In this document: piece by piece, positions 63,141 through 64,000 of the stretch
How the letters are laid out: the number at the start of each line of letters is the position of its first letter
Position numbering within the stretch: the first letter of the stretch is position 1
Notes under the pieces: generated by a model
What the model saw: only the letters and a program-made list of their open reading frames with translations
What the model was told of the DNA's origin: nothing
Database searches by the model: none
Program-made: the position numbers and the translations under genes
Source: Pseudomonas putida
Lineage (GTDB): Bacteria > Pseudomonadota > Gammaproteobacteria > Pseudomonadales > Pseudomonadaceae
DNA: 64,000 bases
Assembly (NCBI RefSeq): GCF_025905425.1
Contig: NZ_CP109603.1
Coordinates: 3,488,501-3,552,500, forward strand
Reading direction: 5' to 3'

Positions 63141-64000
63141 CCCCACCCCCCAGCGATGCCCAAAAGCTCGACCCCGAAGTGGTCGAGCAAGCCATGCTGT
63201 GGATGGTGCGTCTGCAGTCTGGCCTGAGCACCGACAGCGAGCGCACGGCCTGCCTGCACTGGCGCCAGGAGAACACCGAGCACGAGAGGGCCTGGCAACG
63301 CTTGAGCGGTATTGGCCAGGGCCTGCGCGAAAGCACCGGCGCACTGTCAGCGCCTGACGCACGGCAGTTGCTACAGGCGCGTACCCGGATGTCCAGACGC
63401 GGTGTGCTCAAGGGCATGGCCGGGGTCGCAGTGGTCGTGGCCAGCAGCCACGCGATACACCAGCGCAGCCTGCTGCCAACACTGCTCAGCGACTACGGCA
63501 CTGGCACCGGCGAACGGCGCAGTTGGGCGCTCGGTGAGGGGCTGGACGTGCAACTCGACACGCGCACTGCGCTGGACAGCGATGCCGTCGCCAATGGTCG
63601 CTTGTTGACCCTCAACAGTGGGCGCGTACTGGTGGAACTTAGCGCCCCGACGCACGTACGCATCCGTACAGCCGAAGCACATGTACTTCCTTCGGCAGGG
63701 TCACGACTGATCGTCAGCCACGGCCTGCCCGGCACACCCGGCACCCGCGTCCAGTTGCTTAGCGGCGCGGCCCTGGTTGAACAGGTACACGGTGAACGTT
63801 TCGAGCTCAGCGGCGGCTGGCAGCAAGCCTTCGATGCAATCCAGGCTGGCCCTCTGCTGCCGCTTCCGGCAGCAGCCAGCGCCTGGACGCAGGGCTTGCT
63901 GATTGCCGAGCGCATGCCCCTTGGCAAACTGCTGGCCGAGCTCGACCGTTACCGCACAGGCTTTCTGCGCTGCGACCCCGCCATCGCGGCGTTGCAGGTC
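63137..64000 (+). CDS. FecR-type anti-sigma regulator (cut by window edge)
   Basis: 288 codons visible, open to the window end. N-terminal DUF4880 region (EQAMLWMVRLQSG, WRQENTEHERAWQRL), then a twin-arginine-like SRRGVLKGMAGVAVVV that spans the membrane, then the FecR periplasmic domain (RLLTLNSGRVLVEL). FecR proteins carry the signal from the outer-membrane receptor to FecI; Tat-dependent insertion is known for this family. ATG overlaps the sigma factor stop. Confidence 0.92.
   Translation, partial: MTPPPSDAQKLDPEVVEQAMLWMVRLQSGLSTDSERTACLHWRQENTEHERAWQRLSGIGQGLRESTGALSAPDARQLLQARTRMSRRGVLKGMAGVAVVVASSHAIHQRSLLPTLLSDYGTGTGERRSWALGEGLDVQLDTRTALDSDAVANGRLLTLNSGRVLVELSAPTHVRIRTAEAHVLPSAGSRLIVSHGLPGTPGTRVQLLSGAALVEQVHGERFELSGGWQQAFDAIQAGPLLPLPAAASAWTQGLLIAERMPLGKLLAELDRYRTGFLRCDPAIAALQV

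Overview
The window looks like a Pseudomonas chromosome of the P. putida / P. fluorescens kind. The evidence is a methyl-accepting chemotaxis protein, a CstA-YbdD pair, a BvgA/BvgS-like two-component pair, a FecI/FecR iron-surface-signalling pair, and GC-rich core genes interrupted by AT-richer accessory DNA. No taxonomic marker gene is present, so the genus is an inference.

Layout. (1) 1-2.4 kb: end of a family-3 solute-binding protein and a chemoreceptor. (2) 2.7-12.7 kb and 17.4-30.5 kb: two related thiol-stress clusters. The second (osmC, sdr, tetR, dsbA, trx, then on the other strand kefC, kefF, tautomerase, oye, ahpD) has the gene set and order I remember for the allicin/thiosulfinate resistance regions of garlic-associated Pseudomonas. 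The first is a shorter version (hydrolase, ahpD, dsbA, osmC, trx, EamA exporter) joined to a C-S lyase, an amino-acid permease, a sulfide:quinone oxidoreductase-like flavoprotein and its DUF1641 partner. A second lyase/permease pair closes the region. Nine copies of a palindromic 16-bp motif (about CCTAC-N6-GTAGG) lie in gene-free DNA, most of them upstream of cluster operons, and probably form the operators of the two NemR-like TetR regulators. Between the clusters sit cstA-ybdD and a Cache kinase/LuxR regulator pair. (3) 30.7-45.65 kb: an accessory region starting near a tRNA-Gly(CCC). It holds decayed genes, small regulator/toxin-antitoxin-like genes, a phosphoesterase and a defence module. 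The defence module is an operon of an Mrr-like nuclease protein, a small middle protein and a Rad50-like ATPase, followed by a HEPN protein, with a divergent Abi_C protein beside it. The right edge cuts off the 5' end of a BvgA-like response regulator. (4) 45.65-62.6 kb: that truncated regulator and a BvgS-like hybrid kinase split exactly in its H-box by a 12.8-kb integrative element. (5) 62.6-64 kb: FecI sigma factor with a Fur-box-like site, and the start of FecR.

The 12.8-kb element (48313-61111) is the most unusual object. It encodes a large serine recombinase, a MobV-like relaxase beside a strong inverted repeat that could be oriT, a ColE2-type replication initiator followed by twin origin-like repeats, a CSS-EAL c-di-GMP phosphodiesterase, a lone PilS-like type IV pilin and a block of small secreted or membrane proteins. 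Rejoining its ends gives an imperfect palindrome around a GC dinucleotide, and the rejoined host target is also a palindrome around GC, so both attachment sites can be read directly from the sequence. It has no mating-pair genes and no prepilin peptidase, so it probably depends on a helper for transfer and pilus assembly.
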